DNA of 64,000 nucleotides from Peptoclostridium acidaminophilum DSM 3953 (GCF_000597865.1 NZ_CP007452.1:1681183-1745182), one strand, 5' to 3'; positions 44,546 to 54,210 are shown, counted from the stretch's first letter. Made by a program: numbers and translations. Notes: generated by a model from the letters alone, not told the origin.

Positions 44546-44960
44546 CCAAAGATATTAATTTAACTAAATTTTCTGAACCTTGCATTGCATTTCAAAAGGC
44601 AAGCGAAGCTCATGCCCAACCCGGCTTTTACTCTTTGTATCTTAATAATACACCGTTTCACTCTATCTCTTTGATTTCAGCTGATTGGAAATTGAGCTTG
44701 TTTGTGCTGGTTTTATCCTCATTGGCACTGAAATATTTACTTTTCAAACAGGATTTTTGTTAATATCATTTCAATCCAAGCTTGCCTTAGTATGCCATAT
44801 ATTTATAATGGGATGTCATTAATTTAATAATTGATTCATATACTCGTCAGCATTATTGCTTTTACAGCTTATGTTGCATCATTATTTTATGCAAATCAGT
44901 TTATTTGTCTCACTTATATTATATTGTATAGCTTATATGGTGTTTTTTCCATAGCAAAAA
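44546..44960. other. Intergenic region without recognised features
   Basis: About 415 AT-rich bases between the gcv promoter and the terminator of the NlpC/P60 gene. A 61-codon hydrophobic frame at 44831-45016 has no ribosome site and runs into the terminator, so I do not call it. Nothing else is recognised. Confidence 0.5.
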
Positions 44961-44999
44961 TAAAAAAAGACAGAGCACATGGTATTCTATGCTCTGTCA
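44961..44999 (-). terminator. Terminator after the NlpC/P60 gene
   Basis: GACAGAGCA / TGCTCTGTC stem followed on the minus strand by TTTTTTTATTTTTG, 14 bases after the stop codon. Confidence 0.9.
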
Positions 45000-45012
45000 C
45001 TATACTCATTAT

Positions 45013-45708
45013 TTAATTAAGCCGTCTGGCTCCCCTAAAGGCCCTGTAATAATGCCCGGAGCTCATGTCCGAAATCACAACCTTACCGTCATAGGAGGAG
45101 GCATGTATAAACTTGCCATCATTCATATATATTCCCGAGTGATTTACACTGCTGCTGCCTGCCGTGGCAAATACTACAATGTCCCCAGTTTGAACAGCTT
45201 CTCTCGAAACAGCACTGCCCAACTGACTCTGAGACTTTGAACTGTGCGGCAGCACTTTGCCAAACACTTCTTTATAAACATACTTTACAAATCCCGAGCA
45301 GTCAAATCTGTCAGGACCTTCAGCGCCTCTTGAATACTTTGCTCCAAGCTTTGCATTTGCAACAACCATTAGGCTTGATGATCTTGAACCACCTCTGCTA
45401 ACAACCTGCGAACCGCTGTTTTGCAAGTATGTACTGCCGTTTGAACTTATGTATTCAGAATAAACCCAGCCTATACTTCCGTTTTCAAGCCTTGCTTTTG
45501 ACCATTTGCCAGACTGCTCGATAATTTCAAGCTTCTGACCTGATACTACTTTTCCTATAACCTGCGAATTAATATCTGCGCCATTTCTTACATTTAAGCT
45601 GCTGACTTTGACATATGCATTTGGGACCTCTTGCGCAAACCCTGATGATATTCCCATATTAAGGAGCATCAGTATGAGCGATGCGCTCAGTAAGATTTTT
45701 TTAATCAT
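45013..45708 (-). CDS. Secreted SH3 and NlpC/P60 cell-wall endopeptidase
   Basis: 231 residues. Signal peptide (KKILLSASLILMLLNMGISSGFAQE), a bacterial SH3b domain at about 30-92 (YVKVSSLNVRNGADINSQVIGKV..GWVYSEYI), a Ser-rich linker, and a C-terminal NlpC/P60 domain with the catalytic Cys in RFDCSGFVKYVYKEV, His in SSVNHSGIYMNDGKFIHAS. It should cut peptide stems in peptidoglycan outside the cell. ATG 45708 with GGAGGGTAT upstream; monocistronic. Confidence 0.93.
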   Translation of the reverse strand: MIKKILLSASLILMLLNMGISSGFAQEVPNAYVKVSSLNVRNGADINSQVIGKVVSGQKLEIIEQSGKWSKARLENGSIGWVYSEYISSNGSTYLQNSGSQVVSRGGSRSSSLMVVANAKLGAKYSRGAEGPDRFDCSGFVKYVYKEVFGKVLPHSSKSQSQLGSAVSREAVQTGDIVVFATAGSSSVNHSGIYMNDGKFIHASSYDGKVVISDMSSGHYYRAFRGARRLN

Positions 45709-45871
45709 ATACCCTCCATGTAATGTTTTTGTCTTGTTATCTTTTCACGGATACAGCCTCACTTGTACAAGTATTTTTTATAAACATTTATTTATTAACA
45801 TTATACGCATATGCCTCGTATATGTCAAATTTCGATTTCTGAAATCGCAATTTTTATTGCTGTGAAATGTG

Positions 45872-45922
45872 CATATTAACGCGCAAAGGCAACGACTTGC
45901 GCCTGCCTTTGCAGTTAATATG
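45872..45922. repeat. Long imperfect inverted repeat in a divergent promoter region
   Basis: CATATTAAC-gc-GCAAAGGCA pairs with TGCCTTTGC-a-GTTAATATG across a 12-base loop: 18 base pairs with one small bulge. It lies in the 370-base gap between the divergent NlpC/P60 and SDR genes, about 155 bases before the SDR start. No U-tract follows. It could be a regulatory site, a MITE end or an RNA structure. The rest of the gap holds nothing I recognise. Confidence 0.55.
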
Positions 45923-46076
45923 GAAATAGAGATAGTGCGGGCAGTGTGGGACTGCTAGCAAATTTATTAATACCCTTTAACAATAATATTGAAACTTTAT
46001 CTTTGCGATTGTTTGATGTAAAATGAACTTATGTTCTGCTTATTCTGTTTTGAAATTTGGAATCCAGGTGGTATAA

Positions 46077-46811
46077 ATGAAAAAGACTGCAATTATAACA
46101 GGGGCATCTAAAGGGATAGGCCGCTCCATAGCCGAAAACTTTGCCTGCAAAGGATACAATGTAATAATAAACTACAACAGCTCTTCCAGGGAAGCTCTCG
46201 AATTTGAAGCTCTCCTTAACGCTCAGGGCCTCTCTGGACTCGCATTCAAGGCTGACGTGAGCGTCAGATCCGAGGTTGATGCAATGGTGGATCTTTGTAT
46301 CAGGGAGTTTGGTTCAGTCGATGTGCTTGTAAATAATGCCGGCATATCCGTTTCAAATCTTTTTACTGACATTACCGAAGCCGAATGGGACAGCGTCTTC
46401 GCGACAAATCTCAAGGGCGTTTTCAACTGCACGCAGAGTGCGCTAAGGTATATGCTTCCTGCTAAAAAAGGCAAAATAATAAACATATCTTCGATGTGGG
46501 GGCTTGTGGGCGGCTCGTGCGAGGTTCACTACTCCGCGGCAAAGGCAGGGGTCATAGGCTTTACAAAAGCACTAGCCAAGGAGCTTGGACCTTCCAATAT
46601 ACAAGTCAACTGCATAGCTCCAGGCGTAATACAAACTGACATGCTAAGCGATTACACAGACGAGGAGCTTGAGGTGCTTAGGTACGACACACCTCTCATG
46701 AGACTGGGCAAGCCTCACAACATAGCCGCCAGCGCGCTTTTCCTGGCTTCCGAGGACGCCGACTTTATAACGGGCCATGTGCTCAGCGTCAATGGTGGAT
46801 ACGTCGTGTAA
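46077..46811 (+). CDS. SDR family oxidoreductase (FabG-like)
   Basis: 244-residue classical short-chain dehydrogenase. Cofactor motif TGASKGIG at 9-16, NNAG at 86-89, catalytic S139, Y152 and K156 (YSAAK). It is closest in look to 3-oxoacyl-ACP reductase (NADPH), but no fatty-acid genes are near, so it may act on another ketone or alcohol. ATG 46077 preceded by CCAGGTGGTATAA. Stands alone on the plus strand with a bidirectional terminator behind it. Confidence 0.88.
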   Translation: MKKTAIITGASKGIGRSIAENFACKGYNVIINYNSSSREALEFEALLNAQGLSGLAFKADVSVRSEVDAMVDLCIREFGSVDVLVNNAGISVSNLFTDITEAEWDSVFATNLKGVFNCTQSALRYMLPAKKGKIINISSMWGLVGGSCEVHYSAAKAGVIGFTKALAKELGPSNIQVNCIAPGVIQTDMLSDYTDEELEVLRYDTPLMRLGKPHNIAASALFLASEDADFITGHVLSVNGGYVV

Positions 46812-46850
46812 GACTATTTCACAATTAGCAAAAAAACATAAAAGAAAAGA

Positions 46851-46899
46851 AAAACGTCCCAAATTAAGATTTCATATCCGTAATTTGGGACGTTTTTTA
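46851..46899. terminator. Bidirectional terminator between SDR gene and folD
   Basis: AAAAACGTCCCAAATTA / TAATTTGGGACGTTTTTT inverted repeat between convergent genes. Confidence 0.93.
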
Positions 46900-46917
46900 G
46901 TTTGCAATGCTTTTTAT

Positions 46918-47778
46918 TTATAATCCGTTTTGCATCTCGCAGGCTCTTATTGTCTGCTTGCAAAGCACTGAAGTTGTAACCGAACCAACGCCGGCTGGCA
47001 CTGGGGTTATCTTCTCGACAATTTCCGCAACCTCGTTGTAGTCAACGTCGCCGCAATATTTTCCAGGATTCTCAGGATCTTCGTTGATGCCCACATCGAT
47101 TACAGTCTGGCCAGGCTTTACAAAATTGGCTTTAACCATCTTTGCTCTGCCGACTGCTGCGATCAGTATGTCTGCGTCCTTGCAAACCTCTGGAAGATTT
47201 TCTGTTCTTGAGTGGCATATTGTTACAGTGGCATTTTCTCCTAGCAGCAGCATAGCCAGCGGCTTGCCAACAACTAGAGATCTTCCAAGTACAACAGCTT
47301 TTTTGCCCGCTACAGGAATATTGAAGTGATGTAGAATATCCATAACTGCGGCTGGAGTGCAAGGAGCGAATCCCGTTTTGTCGCCTATGAAAACCTTTGC
47401 CTGGCTGCCTACAGTAAGGCAATCCACGTCCTTTTCTGTCGAGATCAGCTCTCTGATTTCAGGCTCCTTCAGATGCTTTGGCAGTGGACTAAACATAAGT
47501 ATGCCGTTTACGTCTTTTCTGGCATTTACGTCTTTTACAGCGCTTTCAAAAGCTTCCTGAGTTATATCCTCTGGATACTCGAACACTTCAAAATCCATGC
47601 CTATAGATTCACATGTCTTCTTTGCTCCGCCTTCATAAAACAAATCGTCTGGTCTGGCCCCAACTCTTACAATCCCGAGCTTTGGAGTGATGTTTTTATC
47701 TTTTAACGCGGCAACCTTTGAAGAGAGCTCTTCCTTGATAGCAGCAGCAACCTCTTTACCCATTAACCTTTCTGCCAT
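46918..47778 (-). CDS. folD: Methylene-THF dehydrogenase / methenyl-THF cyclohydrolase
   Basis: 286-residue FolD. It oxidises the methylene-THF produced by GcvT and hydrolyses methenyl-THF to formyl-THF. Marks: [26 protein letters not shown] (catalytic Lys of the YxxxK-type region), [27 protein letters not shown] (NADP site), and [15 protein letters not shown]. The YEGGAKK in place of YVxxKxK is unusual. Start 47778 with GGGGGAATTGTTGAA upstream, 14 bases after fchA. Confidence 0.93.
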   Translation of the reverse strand: MAERLMGKEVAAAIKEELSSKVAALKDKNITPKLGIVRVGARPDDLFYEGGAKKTCESIGMDFEVFEYPEDITQEAFESAVKDVNARKDVNGILMFSPLPKHLKEPEIRELISTEKDVDCLTVGSQAKVFIGDKTGFAPCTPAAVMDILHHFNIPVAGKKAVVLGRSLVVGKPLAMLLLGENATVTICHSRTENLPEVCKDADILIAAVGRAKMVKANFVKPGQTVIDVGINEDPENPGKYCGDVDYNEVAEIVEKITPVPAGVGSVTTSVLCKQTIRACEMQNGL

Positions 47779-47792
47779 TTCAACAATTCCCC

Positions 47793-48422
47793 CTATGATA
47801 TTTTTTCAATTACAGCCTCAAGAGTTTCATCTGCTATTTTGCAGCCTTCGGCTACCAGACGTTCCATTTCTTCTCTTGCCTTGCTTACAAATTCTTCGTC
47901 TTTTATAGTCTTCAGATTGATTACAACATTAAGCTTTCCAGCTATAAGAGCTGATTTCAGGAATACGACTCCACAGCCGACATCTGAAATGACAAGCAGG
48001 CTTCCTATTTCACCCATGCGCTTATGTACTTTTATGCCTTCATATGCCTTCCTCATTATCTCCATTGGCACAGAGCATGCATTTATTGACTCTTTTTCAA
48101 GTGTTTCGGCCTTTATTTTTTTCTGCTCGTCTGTTTCAGTTGGAAGTCCGTAAGCCTTAGAGAGCGGCTCGAATACTTCTGCATCCTTTTCTACCAGTGC
48201 CAAAAGCTCAGCTTGTATCTTCTCTCCCTGCGCCATCAGCTCTTTAACCTCGTCTTCAACATCGGCGTATTTCTTTTTGCCTACAGTGTAGTTTCCAACC
48301 ATTGTAGATAGGGCCATCCCAACTGCTCCGCCATAAGCAGCCGCACCTCCGCCGCCAGGCACAGGTGCCTTTGATGCCAATGCTTCAACAAATTCTCTAC
48401 AGTTCTTGTCCATCATTGCCAT
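47793..48422 (-). CDS. fchA: Methenyl-THF cyclohydrolase / formimino-THF cyclodeaminase family (FchA)
   Basis: 209-residue FTCD-C fold protein. N-terminus [31 protein letters not shown] contains the family's glycine-rich substrate loop; MIKKxx-like helix follows. In purinolytic and glycine-fermenting clostridia the family acts as methenyl-THF cyclohydrolase or formimino-THF cyclodeaminase. Paired with folD it channels one-carbon units towards formate via Fhs. ATG 48422 with AAAGGGGAGTAGTTTT upstream. Confidence 0.9.
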   Translation of the reverse strand: MAMMDKNCREFVEALASKAPVPGGGGAAAYGGAVGMALSTMVGNYTVGKKKYADVEDEVKELMAQGEKIQAELLALVEKDAEVFEPLSKAYGLPTETDEQKKIKAETLEKESINACSVPMEIMRKAYEGIKVHKRMGEIGSLLVISDVGCGVVFLKSALIAGKLNVVINLKTIKDEEFVSKAREEMERLVAEGCKIADETLEAVIEKIS

Positions 48423-48652
48423 AAAACTACTCCCCTTTAGTAATTTATTTTTTGTTTATTTGTCTAAATTTTCTAAATCATCTGCCGTCTGTTAGGTGTA
48501 TTATAACAATCGTTTTCATCAAGTTCAATTGTTCTTGAGATTTTTGCAATAAGTATTTCTTTAACAAAATAAAGAAGTCGACAATAATTTCTATTGAAAA
48601 TGTTATTTATTTATCTAATTTATTTTTTTAATAAGGTTTGTTTAATCAGCCG

Positions 48653-50029
48653 CTAACTCCGCTTGAATTCTCGTATTAATTCCAGAAGCTCTTCAACATG
48701 CCCTTTCTTGGTCCTGTAATTTGAAAAGCATGCCCTTATGCAGTGCTTTCCGCCGAGCACTGCCGGAGAAAGAAAGAACTCTTCTTCAATGTATCTCAGG
48801 AAGCCTTCGTTCTCCTCCTGGCCTCCTTCAAAAGAAAAACACACAGCGCTTGTCATTGGATTGTTGAGCCTGCTCACCCCTTTTATATCCGCAAGTCCTT
48901 CATGGAAGGCCTTCGCAAGCTCAATGTTTTTTTCAATCGCAGCCGCTAGAGTCTGCGTGCCGTATATCTTGAATGCAAACCATATCTTTATCGCCCTTGA
49001 CATTCTTGTCGACTGTATGCCGTAATTAACAAATTCCACCGGGGTCTTTGGGTTGTACTCATCCTGCCCCATCCTGTATGCGTTGTAAAGGTGCCTTCTA
49101 TCCTTCAAAAGCACGCACCCGGCTTCGGGCGGTATGAAAAACCACTTGTGCGGGTCTACCGATATTGAGTCAGCCTCCTGAATGCCCCTTAGCAGCTCCT
49201 TGCCTTTTGTTGTTAGTATGGCTCCGCCCCCGTACGCTCCGTCCACATGCAGCCATAGCCCATATTTTTTTGCAATTTCCGAAAGCCTCTGGATGTCATC
49301 TACAGCGCCTGCAACAGAAGTGCCGGCCTGCGCTATTATGCAAAATGGCATGCAGCCGTTTTGCCGGTCTTTTATTATACTCTCCTCGAGTTCTTTTGGA
49401 TCAATGCGGTACTGGGAATCCACGCCTATCTTTCTTAGCATTTTCTTCCCAAAGCCCAAAGCACCTATTGCCTTGTCTATCGAAGCATGCGCTTTTTTTG
49501 ACGTGTAAAGAGCAAGAGGCTTCTCGAGGGAATGCATCCCGTTCTCGGTGACTCCCGGAAACATAGCCTCCCTGGCCGCCCCGAGCGCCGTGAGGGTGGA
49601 GACGCTTCCCCCGCTCACGAGTATGCCGCCTGCTCCCTCCGGAAAATCGAAAATACCCTTAATCCAGTTTATTATCATGTCCTCTATGACCGTTGCGGCA
49701 GGTCCGGCCTTGAACAGGAAAGGAGCCTGGCTAAGCCCAATATTGGCCATCTCTCCCAATATTCCAGCCTGTGAAGGGCTTGTTATTATCCACGAGAGAA
49801 ACCTCGCGCTGCCCACCTTTGTCGAATTTGGTATAATCTTGTCTGCAAACTCCTCTATGACAGCTTCGGCATCTTTTCCCTGAATCGGCATTTCCTCAAA
49901 CAACAGGTCTTCCATTTCTCTTCTTGAAGCCTTGGGCAGTACTCGGCCTGACGAAATTCCGCTTTGATATTTTTTAATCAGCTCCATTACGCTTTCAATA
50001 TGGATATCCATTTTTTCGAGCTCAAGCAT
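48653..50029 (-). CDS. Pyridoxal-phosphate decarboxylase (aromatic amino acid/glutamate group II)
   Basis: 458-residue group II decarboxylase. The PLP lysine is K295 in SVDPHKWFFIPPEAG; HVDGAYGG precedes it. FLSWIITSPSQAGILGEM near the N-terminus matches aromatic-L-amino-acid/tyrosine decarboxylases. It could make tyramine, tryptamine or phenylethylamine; the substrate cannot be read. It lies 19 bases after the secreted stalk-domain gene on the same strand. Confidence 0.85.
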   Translation of the reverse strand: MLELEKMDIHIESVMELIKKYQSGISSGRVLPKASRREMEDLLFEEMPIQGKDAEAVIEEFADKIIPNSTKVGSARFLSWIITSPSQAGILGEMANIGLSQAPFLFKAGPAATVIEDMIINWIKGIFDFPEGAGGILVSGGSVSTLTALGAAREAMFPGVTENGMHSLEKPLALYTSKKAHASIDKAIGALGFGKKMLRKIGVDSQYRIDPKELEESIIKDRQNGCMPFCIIAQAGTSVAGAVDDIQRLSEIAKKYGLWLHVDGAYGGGAILTTKGKELLRGIQEADSISVDPHKWFFIPPEAGCVLLKDRRHLYNAYRMGQDEYNPKTPVEFVNYGIQSTRMSRAIKIWFAFKIYGTQTLAAAIEKNIELAKAFHEGLADIKGVSRLNNPMTSAVCFSFEGGQEENEGFLRYIEEEFFLSPAVLGGKHCIRACFSNYRTKKGHVEELLELIREFKRS

Positions 50030-50048
50030 TGTATCGCCTCACTTTAGA

Positions 50049-50756
50049 TTATTTGAAATACGGCTCTGCTATTATCATTTTCACAGGATCGCTGAACTTT
50101 TCAAGCCTGTCTTCACTTCTTTGATATATATATAATTTGTCTACTGAGCTTATGTCTATTTCAAATTGGACATCTTCGCCCCTTTTAACCTCTATTTCCT
50201 TTATGAGCCTGTCCTCCACATAGTTCTCATAAAACTTGAAGAGAACCTTCTCTGCATTTGTGTTGTTCTCCATCCTGATTGTGCCGCCGAATTTGGTGTG
50301 GTTCCCGCCAGGTTTTACGACAGCCGCATAGTTCACATAGCCGCCTTCATAGTCTCCAAAATCTCCGTAGTCCCTCCTGAAAATTATGCCGTAATCACTG
50401 CTATTGCCGCCTAGAGTCAAGAGTTCCTTGTCCGATGTGAACTCCGAGTAGAACCTGTCTTCATAGTCTGCTGCCGTTAACTGATAGGCATCTTTTTTTG
50501 CGCCAAGCTCAATGCTCTTTTGCTCCTCGTTCCAGTATATCTTTATTCCCAGCTTTTCAGAAACTGCTCGAATTGGCATGTAAGCCCTGCCTTCGTATAT
50601 TATAGGAGCGAATTCTTCCCCCGCCTGTTCCCCATCAATGTAGACGTTTATCTGCTCATTTATATGGGCTGCTATTTCCTTTATTTCTCCTTCATATGCA
50701 AATGCTGCTCCTGATACTGCGGCAAGCGTAATTGCAGTAACAACGAATTTTTTCAT
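50049..50756 (-). CDS. Secreted protein with copper amine oxidase-type stalk domain
   Basis: 235 residues. Signal peptide (KKFVVTAITLAAVSGAAFA), then a copper-amine-oxidase N-terminal-like 'stalk' domain at about 35-90 (INVYIDGEQAGEEFAPIIYEGRAYMPIRAVSEKLGIKIYWNEEQKSIEL), common in clostridial surface proteins. The remaining 140 residues form an unrecognised beta-rich domain. Probably at the cell surface. Start 50756 with AAGGGGGGAGAATT upstream; linked to the decarboxylase gene downstream by a 19-base gap, with no obvious functional link. Confidence 0.82.
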   Translation of the reverse strand: MKKFVVTAITLAAVSGAAFAYEGEIKEIAAHINEQINVYIDGEQAGEEFAPIIYEGRAYMPIRAVSEKLGIKIYWNEEQKSIELGAKKDAYQLTAADYEDRFYSEFTSDKELLTLGGNSSDYGIIFRRDYGDFGDYEGGYVNYAAVVKPGGNHTKFGGTIRMENNTNAEKVLFKFYENYVEDRLIKEIEVKRGEDVQFEIDISSVDKLYIYQRSEDRLEKFSDPVKMIIAEPYFK

Positions 50757-50955
50757 AATTCTCCCCCCTTGCCTAGTCGATGGATATTTTTTTATTATAC
50801 CCTTTATCTGTATCTACTCACGGCAAACTGTTTTCGAAGCTGGGGAAGTATATCTAATTTTTCGGGTTTTTCAATTGAAAATCCAGCGCCAGTTATTATA
50901 TTATTAAGTTATGGCATTTTCATGAAACAAATATGTTCAAAGGGAGATTAGTCTA

Positions 50956-52923
50956 ATGCGTGTAAGCGATTTGATATTTGCTCTTGATATAGGAACCAGG
51001 ACCATAATAGGCCTGGTATGCAAACGTGAAGGGGAAGTGCTGAAAATAATAGCAAGCTCCGTGGCTGAACATGACGACAGAAACATGTATGACGGCCAGA
51101 TACACAATATCGATGGGGTTGCGCGTGTTGTATCCAGGGTGAAGGCTTCGCTTGAGGAACAAACGGGATCCAGACTGGAGCGGGTCGCCGTAGCTGCTGC
51201 AGGAAGGTCGCTCAAGACATGCAGGGCAAAAGCCAAGCTCGACGTTGATTTTTTGAGCGAAATAGAGCAGCCTGTAGTAGAAAGCCTCGAACTCGAAGGC
51301 GTCCAAAACGCCCAGAATCTGCTGGAAGAAAATCTTACAGAAGGCGACTCCAAATATTACTGCGTAGGCCATACCGCCACAGCATACTATCTGGACGGCC
51401 TGTTTATAGAAAACCTTGTCGGGCACAGGGGCAACAGCATTGAGGTTGAAGTGCTGGCCACCTTCCTTCCCAACGTTGTAGTTGACAGCCTCTACAGCGT
51501 TATGGACAGGGTAGGCCTTGAGATAGAGAGCCTGACTCTCGAGCCTATAGCATCAATGAATGTGGCTATAAAAAAGAACATGCGACTTCTGAATCTTGCA
51601 ATGGTCGACATAGGCGCCGGCACTTGCGATATTGCAATTACAAACCAGGGCACAATAACATCCTATGCGATGGTGTCAGGAGCAGGTGACAGCATAACAG
51701 AAGATATTGCGAAAAATTTTCTTCTGGATTTTGATACGGCAGAGTCTGTGAAAATCCAGCTCACAGCTCAAAGTGAAGTGAAATTCATGGATGTTGTCGG
51801 CATAGAGCAGACAATACCTTCAGCAGATATAATTTCCTGCATAGAGGATTCCATCAGGAGCATGGCGCATAAAATCGCTGACGAAATACTCTCTCACAAC
51901 GGCAAAGCTCCGGGAGCGGTTTTCCTCGTGGGAGGAGGCAGCCAGATACCTTTGCTGGGCGATATGATTGCCGAGCACATGGGTATCCCAAAGGAGCGCG
52001 TCGTCATAAGGGACTCTTCAATAGCTGTTGAATTCATTGACATCCCAAAGAGTCTGCAGGGGCCCCAGTCTATAACTCCTCTTGGGATAGCTCTCAACCA
52101 TTCATTGAATGCGCGCAAAAATTTCATAGAGGTCAATCTGAACGAAAGCACGGTAAGGCTTTTCAACTCAAAGCAGCTCAAGGTGTCTGACGCACTGCTG
52201 TCAGTGGGCTTTAAGCCAAGAAATCTCATACCTGAAAAGGGCGATGATATCTCGTATTTCATAGTTGGCGAGCAAAGGCTCCTAAAAGGGCTTCCGGGCG
52301 AACCCGCCCAGATTAGTATAAACGGCTCTCCTGCCAATCTTATGGACACCATCAGCGACGGCTGCGACATAACAATCGTGCCTGCCCGCAAGGGTAAATC
52401 CCCGGCTGTTTCAATTCTCGAGTGCCTTGAGCTCGAAGGCATAGCAGCAGAATCGCTTGAAGGCTATGAAGTCAGACTCAATGACAAGATTGCGGATTTG
52501 GATGCATCTGTGTCTGACGGCGATATTATTGACGTTATTCCGTCCGCGGCTTCCACCGATTCAGACGCCGATTTGCAGGCTGATTTGCAAATCGGCTTAC
52601 AAGATGATTTGCAAGCTCTTGAAGTTGAAGAACCCATAGAAACTCCAAGTCCGGACGATATTGATGCCTCAAGACACTTAGAGTCTCCATACAGCGAACT
52701 TTTTCAAGGCACTCCGGGTAACCATCTGATGCTTACAGTAAACGGACAGGAGCTAGAAATAGCCCACGGCAAATCAACCTTCGTGCTTACTGACATATTT
52801 GAATATATAGACTTCGACATATCTAAGCCCAAGGGATTTTTAACGCTGCTCGTCAACGGCAATAGAGCTGAATTCATGCACGAGCTCAAAAATGGCGATT
52901 CAGTCGAAATAAGCTGGAAATAG
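50956..52923 (+). CDS. FtsA-like actin-fold ATPase with a long C-terminal extension
   Basis: 655 residues. Residues about 1-375 form an FtsA/PilM-type actin-like ATPase: phosphate-1 LDIGTRTIIGLV, phosphate-2 VDIGAGTCDIAI, and adenosine motif VFLVGGGSQIPLLGDMI, with the SHS2/1C insert between. Residues 376-655 are an unusual tail: two regions (LNESTVRLFNS..QISINGSPANLMDTISDGCDITIVPA and LMLTVNGQELEIAHGKSTFVLTDIF) look like repeated beta-grasp-like modules, each with a following '..GD.I.I' turn, separated by an acidic linker containing DLQADLQIGLQDDLQ. Similar long FtsA-like proteins occur in Clostridia beside the canonical FtsA. Starts ATG 50956 after AAAGGGAGATTAGTCTA. Function probably in division or envelope assembly. 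Confidence 0.8.
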   Translation: MRVSDLIFALDIGTRTIIGLVCKREGEVLKIIASSVAEHDDRNMYDGQIHNIDGVARVVSRVKASLEEQTGSRLERVAVAAAGRSLKTCRAKAKLDVDFLSEIEQPVVESLELEGVQNAQNLLEENLTEGDSKYYCVGHTATAYYLDGLFIENLVGHRGNSIEVEVLATFLPNVVVDSLYSVMDRVGLEIESLTLEPIASMNVAIKKNMRLLNLAMVDIGAGTCDIAITNQGTITSYAMVSGAGDSITEDIAKNFLLDFDTAESVKIQLTAQSEVKFMDVVGIEQTIPSADIISCIEDSIRSMAHKIADEILSHNGKAPGAVFLVGGGSQIPLLGDMIAEHMGIPKERVVIRDSSIAVEFIDIPKSLQGPQSITPLGIALNHSLNARKNFIEVNLNESTVRLFNSKQLKVSDALLSVGFKPRNLIPEKGDDISYFIVGEQRLLKGLPGEPAQISINGSPANLMDTISDGCDITIVPARKGKSPAVSILECLELEGIAAESLEGYEVRLNDKIADLDASVSDGDIIDVIPSAASTDSDADLQADLQIGLQDDLQALEVEEPIETPSPDDIDASRHLESPYSELFQGTPGNHLMLTVNGQELEIAHGKSTFVLTDIFEYIDFDISKPKGFLTLLVNGNRAEFMHELKNGDSVEISWK

Positions 52924-52924
52924 A

Positions 52925-52950
52925 AATAAGTGCAGGATACCTGCACTTAT
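52925..52950. terminator. Bidirectional terminator overlapping the 52947 gene end
   Basis: ATAAGTGCAGG / CCTGCACTTAT with a 4-base loop and TCTTTTT on the plus side. The stop codon of the minus-strand gene (52947-52949) lies inside the stem. Confidence 0.85.
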
Positions 52951-54044
52951 CTTTTTGTCAAAAAGCTGTAAAAACTCTCACAGCTGCCGAGAGCGAACTC
53001 GTATATGACTGACGCCGGGAAAACGAACTCATCCCCAAGCGTCAGATATTCACTGTAGCAATTCAACAGCCTGCTGTCCGCATCTATCCTTTCGTGAGGA
53101 TAGTAATTTGCCACAATGAGCTGACCTGTATTTGTAATGAAATATATGGAAGCTATGTCGTTGCTTATTAGATACTCCGGACTTTTTACATGCGAATTAT
53201 CCTGTCTGAACTCGGTAAGCATTGTTCCATTTTCAAAAGAGCTCTTAAGACAGTGGCTCATGTCATACAAAAATGTCTTCTCGAATTCCTCTGGGAAATC
53301 TATCTGGTATATGCCTATGTACTCTTCCCTTCTTATTTCGTCAAATGCTTCAGCCGCATCCAGGCTTGCCACCTCTCCTATTGTTATTGCCCCTATCATG
53401 TACCTGTTTTCAACTAGCTTCATAGACATTCCAAGTGTGCACCTGGTGTACTCGCCGCCCTCCTCGTATATCAGCCTTGATACGTAACCGGAGCCGCGCT
53501 TGCTGGCTTTTTTGACACTGTTTTTAAGGAGTGAAGCGTTTGCACTTGTTATGTACATTCCGGATATGTCCTTGTTGTCGCCGAAATAACCTATTGCCTC
53601 TTTATCCATTGCAACAAAACGCATCACCATATAGTTTATGAATTCAACCGGTGTCTCAATTTCCTTGCACAGCTTGAAAAAAAGCTCCTGTGCATCCACA
53701 TCCGCCGGCTGCATATTCAGTATGAATTCAAAATCTCTCCTGTTTTCAGGCAATGGCTTTCCATAGCTTTCATTTCTTTTTGCATAGTCCTTTATTAACG
53801 TCACAGCTTCGGCAAACGCAAGTTTTATCCTTTCAGCGCCAAGTCCGCCCATTAGCCTTTCAGTTTCCGAATGCAGCTTTCTTGAGTCGCCATTTTTTAT
53901 CCCCACATAATCTGCTATGCCCAGGCCCTCTGCATCAAGCAGAAAAAACTGATCAAGCCTTCCATCGGGCAATTCCCATGCCACCCTCAGCCCTACACTT
54001 CCCATAAGTCTGGAGTTTGTGGCTACCGCTGATAAAAATTCCAT
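52947..54044 (-). CDS. Protein of unknown function, 365 residues
   Basis: No recognised domain, signal peptide or membrane segment. The C-terminal half contains ISNDIASIYFITNTGQLIVANYYPHERIDADSRLLNCYSEYLTLGDEFVFPASVIYEF, which is patterned like a globular beta-rich domain; the middle has KKASKRGSGYVSRLIYEEGGEYTRCTLGMSMKLV. Start chosen at ATG 54044, with GAAGGTGTGTTT upstream, over a GTG two codons earlier. It is convergent with the FtsA-like gene and divergent from the HAD gene. It is transcribed alone. Confidence 0.7.
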   Translation of the reverse strand: MEFLSAVATNSRLMGSVGLRVAWELPDGRLDQFFLLDAEGLGIADYVGIKNGDSRKLHSETERLMGGLGAERIKLAFAEAVTLIKDYAKRNESYGKPLPENRRDFEFILNMQPADVDAQELFFKLCKEIETPVEFINYMVMRFVAMDKEAIGYFGDNKDISGMYITSANASLLKNSVKKASKRGSGYVSRLIYEEGGEYTRCTLGMSMKLVENRYMIGAITIGEVASLDAAEAFDEIRREEYIGIYQIDFPEEFEKTFLYDMSHCLKSSFENGTMLTEFRQDNSHVKSPEYLISNDIASIYFITNTGQLIVANYYPHERIDADSRLLNCYSEYLTLGDEFVFPASVIYEFALGSCESFYSFLTKR

Positions 54045-54210
54045 AAACACACCTTCTTTATTTAATTCTACATCCTATTATTCTACAACAAAAGCAACAC
54101 TTTTAACACCATTGCCAAGCCATTTTCCATTTTAAAGATTAATAATTACAGTTTTGTTGTATAATAGCTAAAAGACTCTGCAAATATATAACAAAAGGCG
54201 GTGTGAACAT

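Noticed and set aside
44831-45016. 61-codon membrane-like frame
   Set aside because: No ribosome site; overlaps the terminator of the NlpC/P60 gene.
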